Source: Marinarcus sediminis (GTDB lineage: Bacteria > Campylobacterota > Campylobacteria > Campylobacterales > Arcobacteraceae). From it: DNA of 64,000 bases. Under the pieces are notes generated by a model, which worked only from the letters and a program-made list of their open reading frames with translations, was not told the DNA's origin and did no database searches. Position numbers and translations under genes: made by a program. The stretch is from the NCBI RefSeq assembly GCF_048571275.1, contig NZ_CP182357.1, forward strand, positions 1,302,001-1,366,000, given 5' to 3'. Shown here piece after piece: positions 25,750 through 34,974 of this stretch; the stretch's first letter is position 1, and each line of letters starts with the position of its first letter.

Positions 25750-27997
25750 TCCCATTCTCTTTAACTTTGTACATCAAATCATCTGCACGTTTTAACATAC
25801 TGTTTTCATCGTCATCGGGATAATATTGAGTTACACCAAAGCTGCAGGTGACATGGGAGTTGATTTTAAAGCTAAAAGTGTTGATGGCTTTTTTTAAATT
25901 TTCTGCAACAATAATGGCATCTTTAAGTTTTATCTCGGGGATAACAACTAAAAACTCTTCTCCTCCCCATCGACCAAGTGAGTCAGTTTCTCGTAGGTTT
26001 TTTTTGACCAAAGCAGACAAATCTTTTAAAATCGTATCCGCAAGGTGATGTCCAAATGTGTCATTGATTTTTTTAAAATCATCAATGTCAAAAAAGATGA
26101 TAGACAAAGGACGCTTGTATCTTTTCGTTAATGACAGTTGCATTTTAAAAATAGCATCTATTTTTCTTCTGTTATAAATTTGTGTGAGTGAATCAATGGT
26201 TGCGGCACTGTAGAGTTTTGTTTCTATGATTTTTCGTTTTTTAATCTCGGCACGTAATCTGTAATTATAAAATGCAAAAATACAGATAAAAGCACACAGA
26301 GGAAGACCCACTTTATACAGCAGTGTGTAATCAATGGAGGTTTCATACTGAATATGAAAATATTCTTCTTCAATATCACTGATGGTTTTTTCACTGAATT
26401 GAGCTGTGATTTTATTGATAATAGGCAAGAGTTCTTGATATTTTTTATTGAGCATAAATTGTAAAGCAAACTTAAACTCGGTGGTGCCTGTTATTTTAAT
26501 ATTAGAAAGTGAATGGTTTTTAATCGTATAAATCAAATTGGGAACAATATCAATCGCAGCAAAGGCTTGACCTTTTGAGACCAAATCAAGTGCGGTGGTT
26601 ATATCTTTGACTTCTATAAAATTGATGTTGGGATATTTATCTTTAATGAGGGTTGAAAGGGTAGAATGTTTAGGAATTATGACGGTTTTTCCATTTAATT
26701 CTGACGTTGAAGCAATGAAGTTTTCATTATTTCTTGTTGCAATTGCAAATTTATATTGCTTCATTGGATGCGTGTAAAGCATGTTAGAGTCGTTTAAATC
26801 CTCTTCAGAAATGACCAGTTTTAAAGAGGCCGTTCTGTTGAGCTCTTTTTTTACAACTTTAGGGTTTTTAATGATTTCAACGGAGGATTTTGTGGGAAGT
26901 TTTTGAGCAATGGTCTGTATAATATCCATTCCAATGCCATTGATTCTATCCCCGTTAGAAATATAAAAAGGTTTGCTCTCATTAACAATAAATTCAACGC
27001 TGTTTTTTGATAAAAACTCTTTTTCTTCTTTGTTGAAAAGCACCAAGTCTGTCGTATAAACAAAATCATTTAAAATGGTATGGGGATTATTGGTAAAACC
27101 CAAGACAGAATAAATTTTCCCTATCTCTTTGATTTTATCCAATGAAATTTTGCCCAAATTACCTTGATCAAATTCGGCTAACTTTTTAAGGGTGTATGCT
27201 TCAAAAAGCAGCGCATCCACGCTTTTATTTTGAGGATTATATTTGTTGTAAATGATATTAACCGTTTCACCTATGTTATTGAAAGCGTATGTCCAACCCT
27301 CTAAAACAGCTTGATTAAAGTTGTAAACATCGTGGGGATGTTCTTCTAACTCTTTGGTTGAAGTAAAGAGTGTATCTCCGTAAAAATCAAAGCCATAATC
27401 AGCTGGATTGAGAACATTATAAGGGATATTTTTTAAATTCAAAACATAAGGTTCATTGGACAAATAACACCCCATTGCATCTGTTTTACCATTGATTAAA
27501 TCATTGATATTATAAGAGTGCAGTTGGAAATTTAAGTCATTTAAATTGATTCCAGTGCTTGAGAGCATGGCATGAATAGAGACAGTGGTGCGGGCATCGG
27601 TGGTAATCATAATATTTTTATGCATCAAATCTTTTGGGCTTTTTATGCCTGATTTTTTTAAAGTAAGTAATACCAAAGGTGAGTGTTGAAAAATGGCAGA
27701 GAGCAGAACGATTTCTTTTCCATTGAGTCGGTCTATAATTAAAGAAGAACGACCAATGGCGTAATGGGTTTTTTGGCTTAAAACATCTTCAATGATATCA
27801 ACATCATCATTGATTTTTTTGATCTCAACATCTAACCCATGCGCTTTAAAATACCCTTTCTCTTTGGCCATATAATATCCAGCAAATTGAAATTGATCCA
27901 GCCACAAAAGCTGAAGAGAGACTTTTCTTATGTTCTCTTGCGCAAATAAAGTTTGCAGTAACAATGGCATAATGATTAGGAGGCAAAAGGTCTTCAT
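25727..27997 (-). CDS. Periplasmic-sensor diguanylate cyclase (NMT1 + SBP3 + GGDEF)
   Basis: Predicted membrane-bound enzyme that makes cyclic di-GMP in response to a periplasmic ligand. From the ATG at 27997 it has 756 residues: signal peptide (1-20); an NMT1/THI5-like substrate-binding domain (about 25-320, with LLWLDQFQFAGYYMAKEKGYF); a second, SBP3-type domain (about 325-550); a transmembrane helix (about 565-585); and a GGDEF domain. The active site is GGEEF (about 676) and an RETD five residues before it matches the inhibitory I-site. No EAL domain. It lies 37 bases after the iron ABC ATPase gene on the same strand. An upstream GTG at 28012 overlaps the likely -10 and is rejected. Ligand unknown; thiamine-precursor- or amino-acid-like molecules are possible by fold only. 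Confidence 0.88.
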   Translation of the reverse strand: MKTFCLLIIMPLLLQTLFAQENIRKVSLQLLWLDQFQFAGYYMAKEKGYFKAHGLDVEIKKINDDVDIIEDVLSQKTHYAIGRSSLIIDRLNGKEIVLLSAIFQHSPLVLLTLKKSGIKSPKDLMHKNIMITTDARTTVSIHAMLSSTGINLNDLNFQLHSYNINDLINGKTDAMGCYLSNEPYVLNLKNIPYNVLNPADYGFDFYGDTLFTSTKELEEHPHDVYNFNQAVLEGWTYAFNNIGETVNIIYNKYNPQNKSVDALLFEAYTLKKLAEFDQGNLGKISLDKIKEIGKIYSVLGFTNNPHTILNDFVYTTDLVLFNKEEKEFLSKNSVEFIVNESKPFYISNGDRINGIGMDIIQTIAQKLPTKSSVEIIKNPKVVKKELNRTASLKLVISEEDLNDSNMLYTHPMKQYKFAIATRNNENFIASTSELNGKTVIIPKHSTLSTLIKDKYPNINFIEVKDITTALDLVSKGQAFAAIDIVPNLIYTIKNHSLSNIKITGTTEFKFALQFMLNKKYQELLPIINKITAQFSEKTISDIEEEYFHIQYETSIDYTLLYKVGLPLCAFICIFAFYNYRLRAEIKKRKIIETKLYSAATIDSLTQIYNRRKIDAIFKMQLSLTKRYKRPLSIIFFDIDDFKKINDTFGHHLADTILKDLSALVKKNLRETDSLGRWGGEEFLVVIPEIKLKDAIIVAENLKKAINTFSFKINSHVTCSFGVTQYYPDDDENSMLKRADDLMYKVKENGKNSIKAE

Positions 27998-28003
27998 AAA
28001 ATA

Positions 28004-28009
28004 ATTATA
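28004..28009 (-). promoter_or_regulatory. Consensus -10 (TATAAT) placed for a leaderless cyclase mRNA
   Basis: The minus strand reads TATAAT with its last base 7 bases before the A of the cyclase ATG, so +1 would coincide with the start codon. No Shine-Dalgarno sequence precedes this ATG. Read-through from the ABC operon remains possible. Confidence 0.5.
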
Positions 28010-28034
28010 CACAAAATATGAAAAAAAACTATGT

Positions 28035-29033
28035 TTATATTGTGTTTACAAGCAAAATATCTTTTGGGTCGATCTCTAAATAGATGTTTTTTTTATCATG
28101 CAATTCAAAAGTTGTATCTACATTAAGCGTGATGTGTGTTTTTATTATCTCTTGAAATGTCAGTGTCACTTCAAAATAATCCCCACAATAAGAGAGTTTA
28201 TCAACACACATTTTAAAAGGGGTCATGTTTTGTGAAATTTTGCAATGATGGGTTCGAATGATGGGGGTTTGATCTGTTTTAATTTTCAAATTAAAATGAT
28301 CCACAACTTCTTTGGGCAAAATATTAATATCACCAAGAAACTTGGCGACGTATAAGTTGATGGGATGATGATAAAGCTCTTGTGGTGTACTAAATTGCAC
28401 CAAAGTTTTATTTTGGATTACACCAATTTTATCCGAAATACTCAATGCCTCTTTTTGATCGTGAGTGACTAAAATAGCACTCAAACCTAAGTTTTTGATG
28501 ACATCTTTTAGCCAAAGTTTTGTTTTGTTTCTCAAAATAGAGTCCAGATTAGAAAAAGGTTCATCTAAGAGTAAAATTCTAGGATTATAGGCAATAACTC
28601 TTGCTATTGAGACTCTTTGTTGCTGTCCTCCTGAAAGTTCATGAATCTGCTTGTTTCGGTGCTCTACTAAGTCAAACTGTTTTAAAAGTTCATCTACTCG
28701 ACGCTGTTTTTCTACTTTGGAAAGAGAATATAGGGCAAAACCAATATTCTCTTTGACATTTAAGTGAGGGAACAGCGCATAATCTTGAAAAATGTATCCA
28801 ATCTCTTTATGACAGCTTGAATGATGGTTTAACAAACAGGTTTCATTGAGGTAAATTTCACCCTCATAATGTGTTTGTAATGAGGCAATACTTCTTAAAA
28901 TGGTACTCTTCCCACTTCCACTGGGACCCAAAATTGTTACGATTTCACCTTCTTTCACGTCAAAAGAGAGATTTTTTAGAATCTCCATATTGCCAAATGA
29001 TATACCAAAGTTTTTTACTTGAATGCCTCTCAT
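28035..29033 (-). CDS. fbpC: Iron(III) ABC transporter ATP-binding protein
   Basis: ATPase that powers import by the adjacent permease. 332 residues: Walker A GPSGSGKST (about 36-44), Q-loop IFQDYALFPH, signature LSGGQQQR, Walker B ILLLDEP and H-loop VTHDQKEA are all intact, and a C-terminal TOBE-like regulatory region follows from about residue 240. AAGGATTAAG precedes the ATG. It lies one base after the permease gene in an FbpA-FbpB-FbpC order. Specificity for ferric iron is inferred from the binding protein and Fur-like boxes; related CUT1-type ATPases share these motifs. Confidence 0.88.
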   Translation of the reverse strand: MRGIQVKNFGISFGNMEILKNLSFDVKEGEIVTILGPSGSGKSTILRSIASLQTHYEGEIYLNETCLLNHHSSCHKEIGYIFQDYALFPHLNVKENIGFALYSLSKVEKQRRVDELLKQFDLVEHRNKQIHELSGGQQQRVSIARVIAYNPRILLLDEPFSNLDSILRNKTKLWLKDVIKNLGLSAILVTHDQKEALSISDKIGVIQNKTLVQFSTPQELYHHPINLYVAKFLGDINILPKEVVDHFNLKIKTDQTPIIRTHHCKISQNMTPFKMCVDKLSYCGDYFEVTLTFQEIIKTHITLNVDTTFELHDKKNIYLEIDPKDILLVNTI

Positions 29034-29034
29034 C

Positions 29035-30636
29035 TTAATCCTTAATCATTTTTTTTGCTAATATTAAAACTGAAATAATGCCCAATCCTACAATAAACAT
29101 CGCAGGAACACTTGATTCAATTACTTGAGATTGCATGACCAATTCATGCGTTAAAACAGCCAACGTGTCATAATTAAATGGGCGTAAAATCATGCTCAAA
29201 GGAAGTTCTTTGATAACTTCAATAAAGACTATGATAAAAGCAGCCGTTGAAGCATTTTTTATCAGAGGCAATATGATGGATTGAAGGGTTTTTGTTTCTG
29301 AAATATTCATGGTTTTACATGCATCATCATAGGTGGTTGGGATTTTTGAAAACCCCGATTCATAATTGTTAATGGCAATGGCTAAAAACCGTACACAATA
29401 TCCAAAAACAAGCGCAATAAGTGTGCCACTGATTAAAATATTTATGTTAAAAATATGGAAAATAAATGAATCCAGTAAAGCAAAAAAACTCAAAATTCCT
29501 ACAGCAATAACTGCACCTGGAATGGAGTAACCCAATTTAGCCAGTTGTGTTAAGGTGTCTGAAAATCTGTTTTTGCTGCTTCTTACATTGTATACAAAAA
29601 GAAATGCCAATAATGTTATAAGCAACGCGCTTCCTGCTGCAATGGCAAACGTTTGGATTAAAATGGTGTAAAAACTCTCATCCAATACCTCTTTGTATGA
29701 GAGTATAAACCAATACGACATTTGACTAAACGGCAGCAAAAATCCCAGAAAAAATGGAACAAAACAGGCAAAAAAAGCCAAGATATTTTTAACGCCATGA
29801 AGTTTGATTTTCGAAATGGGTTTGAAATCTTTTCCACTGCTTTTGTATTGAATGTTTTTGCGTTGAAATCGTTCTAAGAATATGAGTAAAAATATACAAA
29901 GCATTAAGATACTTGCAAGCTTTGAAGCATCTTCTACACTGCCCATTCCCAGCCAAGTTCGGAAAATTCCCGTTACAAAAGTAGCCACTCCATAATAATC
30001 CATAACACCAAAATCAGAAACGGCTTCCATGACGGCTAAAATAACACCTGCAACAATCGCTGGTCTTGAAATGGGGATAATGACCTTGTAAAAAATTTGC
30101 CATTGAGTTAACCCTAAAGTTTTAGAAGCATCAATAACCGAAGCCGATTGGGCTCTCAAATAGGTTTTTGAAATCAAATAGACATAAGGGTATAAGACCA
30201 AAGACATCACAATAATTGCCCCTTCAATGGACATGATGTCAAAAAAGTTTACTTCACTTATGGTGGTATTAAAAAGAGTTAACATAGCTGTTGTTACACT
30301 CCCTGTAATATCAAACATACCTCCGTAGATGTAAGCAACGATATACGTGGGAAGTGCAAAAGGTAAAATCAAGCCATAGTGAAAAAATTTTGAAAAACTG
30401 AAGCTATAAAGGGTGGTTAAATAAGCAGTAGTAAATCCAATGATGGAAGTTAAAACAGCAACACCGAACATAATATAAAGCGAATTGAGAATATATCCCA
30501 ACAATAAACTCTGCTTTAAATGTTCCCAATTGGCGGAATTGGGTAAAAAAAGATGCGACAATATTATCAGTGCTGGTGTGGATAAAAGCAGTGTTAAGAC
30601 AACACTGCTTAAGGTTAATTTATTGATATGCTTCAA
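29035..30636 (-). CDS. fbpB: Iron(III) ABC transporter permease, two fused membrane domains
   Basis: Inner-membrane channel of the importer. 533 residues with about 12 hydrophobic segments in two homologous halves, as in FbpB-type permeases. Each half carries an EAA-like cytoplasmic loop: DASKTLGLTQWQIFYKVIIPISRPAI in the first and a related region ending QSIILPLIKNAS in the second, which contact the ATPase. The start appears to be TTG at 30636 with only a weak ribosome binding site, 12 bases after the binding-protein gene. Confidence 0.88.
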   Translation of the reverse strand: MKHINKLTLSSVVLTLLLSTPALIILSHLFLPNSANWEHLKQSLLLGYILNSLYIMFGVAVLTSIIGFTTAYLTTLYSFSFSKFFHYGLILPFALPTYIVAYIYGGMFDITGSVTTAMLTLFNTTISEVNFFDIMSIEGAIIVMSLVLYPYVYLISKTYLRAQSASVIDASKTLGLTQWQIFYKVIIPISRPAIVAGVILAVMEAVSDFGVMDYYGVATFVTGIFRTWLGMGSVEDASKLASILMLCIFLLIFLERFQRKNIQYKSSGKDFKPISKIKLHGVKNILAFFACFVPFFLGFLLPFSQMSYWFILSYKEVLDESFYTILIQTFAIAAGSALLITLLAFLFVYNVRSSKNRFSDTLTQLAKLGYSIPGAVIAVGILSFFALLDSFIFHIFNINILISGTLIALVFGYCVRFLAIAINNYESGFSKIPTTYDDACKTMNISETKTLQSIILPLIKNASTAAFIIVFIEVIKELPLSMILRPFNYDTLAVLTHELVMQSQVIESSVPAMFIVGLGIISVLILAKKMIKD

Positions 30637-30648
30637 TGTTTTTTTTCT

Positions 30649-31656
30649 TTATTTCCAATTGGCATTGTCAAAAATTTGCACGGCACTTTTGTTGTTTTCA
30701 CCTAAAGTATTCATTGAAATGTCATCGTCTGTAAATGTTCCCCATGAAGTCACAACTGGACTGGCCGTTACTCCTTTTATAACGGGATATTCGTAATTCG
30801 CTTCAGCAAAGAGTTTTTGCGCTTTTTTTGAAGCTAAAAATTCAATAAACTTTATGGCATTATCTCTATTGGGAGCATACTTTGCAACCCCAGCGCCACT
30901 GACATTGATGTGTGTTCCTCCCTTTTCAAACACAGGAAAGAGTATTTTGATTTTTTTAACTGCTTCTGCTTGGGATGCTTCTTTATTATTGACCATTTTA
31001 CCGATGTAATAGGTATTTACAATTCCAATAGAACCAATTCCATTGGCAATGGCTCTTGCTTGATAAGTGTCATTCCCTTTGGGGTCATGTGCCATATTTG
31101 CCACCACCCCTTTTGCCCATTTGAGGGCATACGCTTCATCATGATGTGCAATAACTGCGGCTAGAAGAGATTGATTGTAGACATTATTTGAAGACCGAAT
31201 CATAATTTGACCTTTAAATTTAGGATCGGCTAAATCTTCATAGGTTTTAAGTTCATTGGGCACATTTGAACCAAGAGCGTAAATGACAACTCTGGCTCTT
31301 TTTGTCAAACCAAACCACTCATTGTCTTTATCTCTGAGTTTAGAGGGAATATTTTTTATTAAATATTGTGATTCAATGGGTTGTAATAATCCTCTGCTTT
31401 TGGCTTGAAAAAGGCCTGCTGCATCAACAGTAATTAAAACATCGGCAGGTGAATTTTGACCTTCACTCTCTATTCGTTTAATTAAAGCACTTGCGTCTGC
31501 TTTAACCACATTGACTTTAATGCCAGTTTGTTCTTCAAACATTTTAAAGAGTTGTTTATCTGTGTCATAGTGTCGGTGAGAGTATATATTTACTTGGGAA
31601 GTTGCCAAAAGATGAGTTACAAAAAGTAAAGTTCCTAGAGCTATTTTTTTAAACAT
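30649..31656 (-). CDS. fbpA: Iron(III) ABC transporter periplasmic binding protein
   Basis: Captures ferric iron in the periplasm. 335 residues with a signal peptide (MFKKIALGTLLFVTHLLATS). The mature protein starts VNIYSHRHYDTD, typical of the FutA/Yfu-type ferric-binding proteins, and the tyrosines in NTYYIGKM near residue 220 match the metal-ligand pair of the family. AAAGGAAC precedes the ATG. First gene of fbpABC; two Fur-like boxes lie upstream, so iron repression is likely. Confidence 0.9.
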   Translation of the reverse strand: MFKKIALGTLLFVTHLLATSQVNIYSHRHYDTDKQLFKMFEEQTGIKVNVVKADASALIKRIESEGQNSPADVLITVDAAGLFQAKSRGLLQPIESQYLIKNIPSKLRDKDNEWFGLTKRARVVIYALGSNVPNELKTYEDLADPKFKGQIMIRSSNNVYNQSLLAAVIAHHDEAYALKWAKGVVANMAHDPKGNDTYQARAIANGIGSIGIVNTYYIGKMVNNKEASQAEAVKKIKILFPVFEKGGTHINVSGAGVAKYAPNRDNAIKFIEFLASKKAQKLFAEANYEYPVIKGVTASPVVTSWGTFTDDDISMNTLGENNKSAVQIFDNANWK

Positions 31657-31675
31657 CGTGTTCCTTTAATATATT

Positions 31676-31693
31676 GATAATTATTATTGAAAT
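31676..31693. promoter_or_regulatory. Fur-like box 1 upstream of fbpA
   Basis: GATAATTATTATTGAAAT resembles the Fur consensus (GATAATGATAATCATTATC) in its first two hexamer units. It lies about 20 bases before the fbpA start, where a repressor would block transcription. Confidence 0.5.
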
Positions 31694-31726
31694 TATAGAT
31701 ACAATTAACTTAATTACTTCTTAATT

Positions 31727-31745
31727 ATAAGAATGATTATCACTT
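31727..31745. promoter_or_regulatory. Fur-like box 2 between fbpA and the chemoreceptor gene
   Basis: The minus strand contains GATAATCATTCTTAT, matching the central GATAAT-CATT part of the Fur box. It lies about 70 bases upstream of fbpA and 120 upstream of the divergent chemoreceptor gene, so either could be affected. Confidence 0.45.
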
Positions 31746-31866
31746 TTAATTTATTGAATTTATAAAAAATTACTTTAACGTCACTTGATTTAATCGGACT
31801 TTTTAATTTAGAATAATATTTAACTTAGATGTGGTATAATTTTTTTAATATACATAAGGATGACAT

Positions 31867-34218
31867 ATGAAATCGTTAACAATTAAAAGCAAATTGCTAT
31901 TAATTATTATAGCTACAATCATTTTAGTGGCTTTGTTAATTGCAATAAAAGCAATATACTCTTTAAACAGCTTGACACAAGAGAACATTGAAGCATACAA
32001 AAAAAATGCGTATGAAATGCAAGAAAAAGAGTTGGATTCGTATGTGAATTTTGCGAAAAATGTTGTTATAGAGTATGAAAAAAAATCGGATGTTCAAATC
32101 ATTAAAGAGAACATGAAAATTGATTTAGAAGGACAAACCAACTTTTTATTTCATATGCTGGATAATCTTCACAATAAACTAAAAGGTAAAATTCCAGAAG
32201 ATCAACTTAAACAAGCTTTACTTGATGCCATAGGTTCTGCTCGATATGGAAAAAATGGAGGGTACTTTTTTGTCTATAACGAAGATGCCGTTGTTTTAAA
32301 ACACCCAATTAATCCTGCTGTTGAAGGGAAAAAATACACCAAACCTCATATCTTAAACTTTATTAATTTAGCCGTAACTCAAGGGGAAGGTATGGTTTCT
32401 TATGAGCAAACTGTACCCAATAAACCACCAAGAGAAAAAGTGGCATACGTTAAATTGTTTAAACCGTATAAATGGATTATTGGAACGGGAGCTTATGTTG
32501 ATAATGTTACTGCTTCATTGAAACAAAAAGCCTTGGATGAGATTGAACTTATGAAGTTTGGTAAAACGGGGTATTTTTATATTTATGATTACAATGGTGT
32601 GAACTTAATGCATGGAAGTAAACCAGAAACAGTCGGCAAAAATCTTATTGATATTAAAAGTAAAAAAGGCGTTTATTTTGTCAAAGAGCTCATTGAAGCT
32701 GCAAAAAAAGGTGGGGCTATTGTTAAATATGATTATGAAAAACCCAACGATACTAAATTGTATGAAAAAATTGGTTATGCAACAGGCTTTGATAAATGGC
32801 AATGGATGATAGGAACAGGGGCATATTCTGATGAAATTGAAGCCCATATTGCCAAAATGCAAAAAGAGTCAGATGAGAAAATCACTTCAATTGTTTGGGG
32901 GATTGTACTGATTGCTTTGATTGTCTCTGTTGTGATTGCTCTTTTTGTTATCTTCTTTATTAATAAACAAATTACTCAACCATTGAGTTCATTTCAAACA
33001 GGGTTGTTAAATTTCTTTAAATATTTAAATAAAGAGACAAAAAGTGTTGATAAAATTATTGTTGAAAACAAAGATGAAATTGGTTTAATGGCCAATATTG
33101 TCAACGGTAATATAGAAAAAACAAAACTGCTCATTGATCAAGATGAACAAGTCATTAATAATGTTAAAGCCGTCGTTACGGATGTTAATGCAGGTTATTT
33201 AAGCAATAGGGTGATACAAAAAACGGAAAATGAAGGCTTAGAAGAGTTAAAGAATATTTTTAATTCCATGTTGGATTCTATTTCAAGTAAAATTAATACC
33301 GATCTTAACGCAATTGATACGGCATTAAATGAGTTTAAAAATTTAAACTTTACACACAGAATAGACAATCCTAAAGGTCGAGTAGCCGAGGCTTTAAATT
33401 TATTAGCAGATACCATTAATGAGATGTTGGTCAATAATATGCAAAATGGACTTAATTTAGAGCGTACTTCAAAAGAACTTTTAAATACAGTTGCAACATT
33501 AAATACCGCTTCAAATGAGTCTGCTGCTTCTTTAGAAGAGACAGCTGCTGCCTTAGAAGAGATTACTTCAAATATTGCCAGCAGTGCTCAAAATATTTTA
33601 AAAATGGTTTCATTTGCAAATAAATTGTCGGCATCTGCTCAAGATGGAGAAGCATTGGCCAATAAAACAACCCTCTCAATGGACAGCATAAATAATGAAG
33701 TTACTGCAATCAGTGAAGCCATCACTGTGATTGATCAAATTGCATTTCAAACGAATATTTTATCTTTGAATGCTGCTGTTGAAGCTGCTACTGCAGGAGA
33801 GGCAGGAAAAGGGTTTGCTGTTGTTGCAGGAGAAGTAAGAAATCTGGCTTCAAGAAGTGCTGATGCAGCAAAAGAGATTAAAGAGTTGGTTGAGAAAGCA
33901 ACGGTTAAAGCCAATGAGGGGAAAACCATCTCAACTCAAATGATTACAGGTTATACTGAATTAAAAAATAATGTGCATGAAACTTTAGAGTTAATCAAAG
34001 GGGTTGAATCGTCAAGTCAAGAGCAAAAAACGGGAATTGAGCAAATCAATGATGCCGTTACAGCACTAGACAGACAGACACAAAAAAATGCCAGTGTTGC
34101 TAACTTGAGTAATGAGATAGCCGAAGAGACACAACAAATTGCTGCAAAAATTTTGGAAGATGTTGAAGAAAAAGAGTTTATTGGGAAAAATCAAGTCACA
34201 TTAAAAGAGAAAAAGTAG
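31867..34218 (+). CDS. Methyl-accepting chemotaxis protein with two tandem Cache domains
   Basis: Transmembrane chemoreceptor signalling to CheA/CheW. 783 residues: TM1 (about 8-29); a periplasmic part (30-340) with two repeated Cache_2-type modules, each with GGYFFVYN / GYFYIYDYNG and WIIGTGAY / WMIGTGAY; TM2 (about 343-367); a HAMP-containing linker; and the cytoplasmic signalling domain (about 540-765). The kinase-contact hairpin ILSLNAAVEAATAGEAGKGFA lies near residues 628-648. Tandem Cache_2 modules commonly bind small carboxylates or amines, but the ligand cannot be read from sequence. AAGGATG precedes the ATG. No C-terminal CheR pentapeptide was seen. Confidence 0.94.
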   Translation: MKSLTIKSKLLLIIIATIILVALLIAIKAIYSLNSLTQENIEAYKKNAYEMQEKELDSYVNFAKNVVIEYEKKSDVQIIKENMKIDLEGQTNFLFHMLDNLHNKLKGKIPEDQLKQALLDAIGSARYGKNGGYFFVYNEDAVVLKHPINPAVEGKKYTKPHILNFINLAVTQGEGMVSYEQTVPNKPPREKVAYVKLFKPYKWIIGTGAYVDNVTASLKQKALDEIELMKFGKTGYFYIYDYNGVNLMHGSKPETVGKNLIDIKSKKGVYFVKELIEAAKKGGAIVKYDYEKPNDTKLYEKIGYATGFDKWQWMIGTGAYSDEIEAHIAKMQKESDEKITSIVWGIVLIALIVSVVIALFVIFFINKQITQPLSSFQTGLLNFFKYLNKETKSVDKIIVENKDEIGLMANIVNGNIEKTKLLIDQDEQVINNVKAVVTDVNAGYLSNRVIQKTENEGLEELKNIFNSMLDSISSKINTDLNAIDTALNEFKNLNFTHRIDNPKGRVAEALNLLADTINEMLVNNMQNGLNLERTSKELLNTVATLNTASNESAASLEETAAALEEITSNIASSAQNILKMVSFANKLSASAQDGEALANKTTLSMDSINNEVTAISEAITVIDQIAFQTNILSLNAAVEAATAGEAGKGFAVVAGEVRNLASRSADAAKEIKELVEKATVKANEGKTISTQMITGYTELKNNVHETLELIKGVESSSQEQKTGIEQINDAVTALDRQTQKNASVANLSNEIAEETQQIAAKILEDVEEKEFIGKNQVTLKEKK

Positions 34219-34313
34219 TCTCTTAACTTTTTTGTATCAAGCGGCTTGATTTCCTATGTATCGTATCGTGTGTAAAAACAGAGTAATTAATTTAAAAACA
34301 AATCAATAATGGC

Positions 34314-34319
34314 TATAAT
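34314..34319 (+). promoter_or_regulatory. Candidate -10 for the trpG/pabA gene group
   Basis: TATAAT about 86 bases before the ATG, in a 186-bp gap after the chemoreceptor gene. A short hairpin (ATCAAG CGG CTTGAT) nearer the receptor stop has no T-run and is not a clear terminator. Confidence 0.45.
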
Positions 34320-34404
34320 GCTATTTTGGTAAACAACACAATTTAGAAAACACATAAACAGAGAAAAGGCCTTTTATTTTAGGCAGTTGAGGAAAATTTT
34401 TAAA

Positions 34405-34974
34405 ATGATTTTAATGATTGATAATTATGACAGTTTTACGTATAACATTGTTCAATACTGTTTGGAACTGGGTGCTGATTTAAAAGTAATCAGAAATGAT
34501 GAATTAACCGTAAAAGAGATAGAAGCACTTAATCCTGAAAAAATAATCATATCTCCAGGTCCTGCTACACCTACAGAAGCTGGTGTGTGTTTGGAGGTTA
34601 TTGAGTATTTTCAAGATACAAAACCTATTTTTGGCATCTGTTTAGGTCATCAAAGTATTGCACAAGCTTTTGGAGCAGAAATTATTCGTGCAAAAAATTT
34701 GATGCACGGAAAGATTTCAAAAATAAAGGTGATTCACGATACGGCTATTTTTAAGGGATTACCTGAAGAATTTACACAGACCAGATATCACTCATTAAGT
34801 GTAAAAGAGGAGAATATGCCTTCTGTTATTGTCCCAACTGCGCGGAGTTTAGATGACGGTGAAATTATGGCGTTACAAATCGAAGGCAAACAAATTTATG
34901 GTGTACAGTTTCACCCAGAATCCATTATGAGTGAATACGGGTATGAAATGATAGATAACTTTTTAAAATTATGA
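34405..34974 (+). CDS. pabA: Glutamine amidotransferase subunit, anthranilate / aminodeoxychorismate synthase component II
   Basis: Releases ammonia from glutamine for TrpE or PabB, so it serves tryptophan and/or folate synthesis. 189 residues from the ATG at 34405, which follows GAGGAAAA; a longer frame from a TTG at 34387 overlaps that ribosome binding site and is rejected. The triad is Cys79 (GICLGHQ), His170 and Glu172 (QFHPES). MHGKIS at 100-105 resembles the PabA/dual-function group. No trp or pab gene is adjacent, so a shared role is possible; trpG would be an equally fair name. Confidence 0.88.
   Translation: MILMIDNYDSFTYNIVQYCLELGADLKVIRNDELTVKEIEALNPEKIIISPGPATPTEAGVCLEVIEYFQDTKPIFGICLGHQSIAQAFGAEIIRAKNLMHGKISKIKVIHDTAIFKGLPEEFTQTRYHSLSVKEENMPSVIVPTARSLDDGEIMALQIEGKQIYGVQFHPESIMSEYGYEMIDNFLKL

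Noticed and set aside
28010..28012. GTG start for the diguanylate cyclase
   Set aside because: It overlaps the TATAAT hexamer and adds five residues before the signal peptide.
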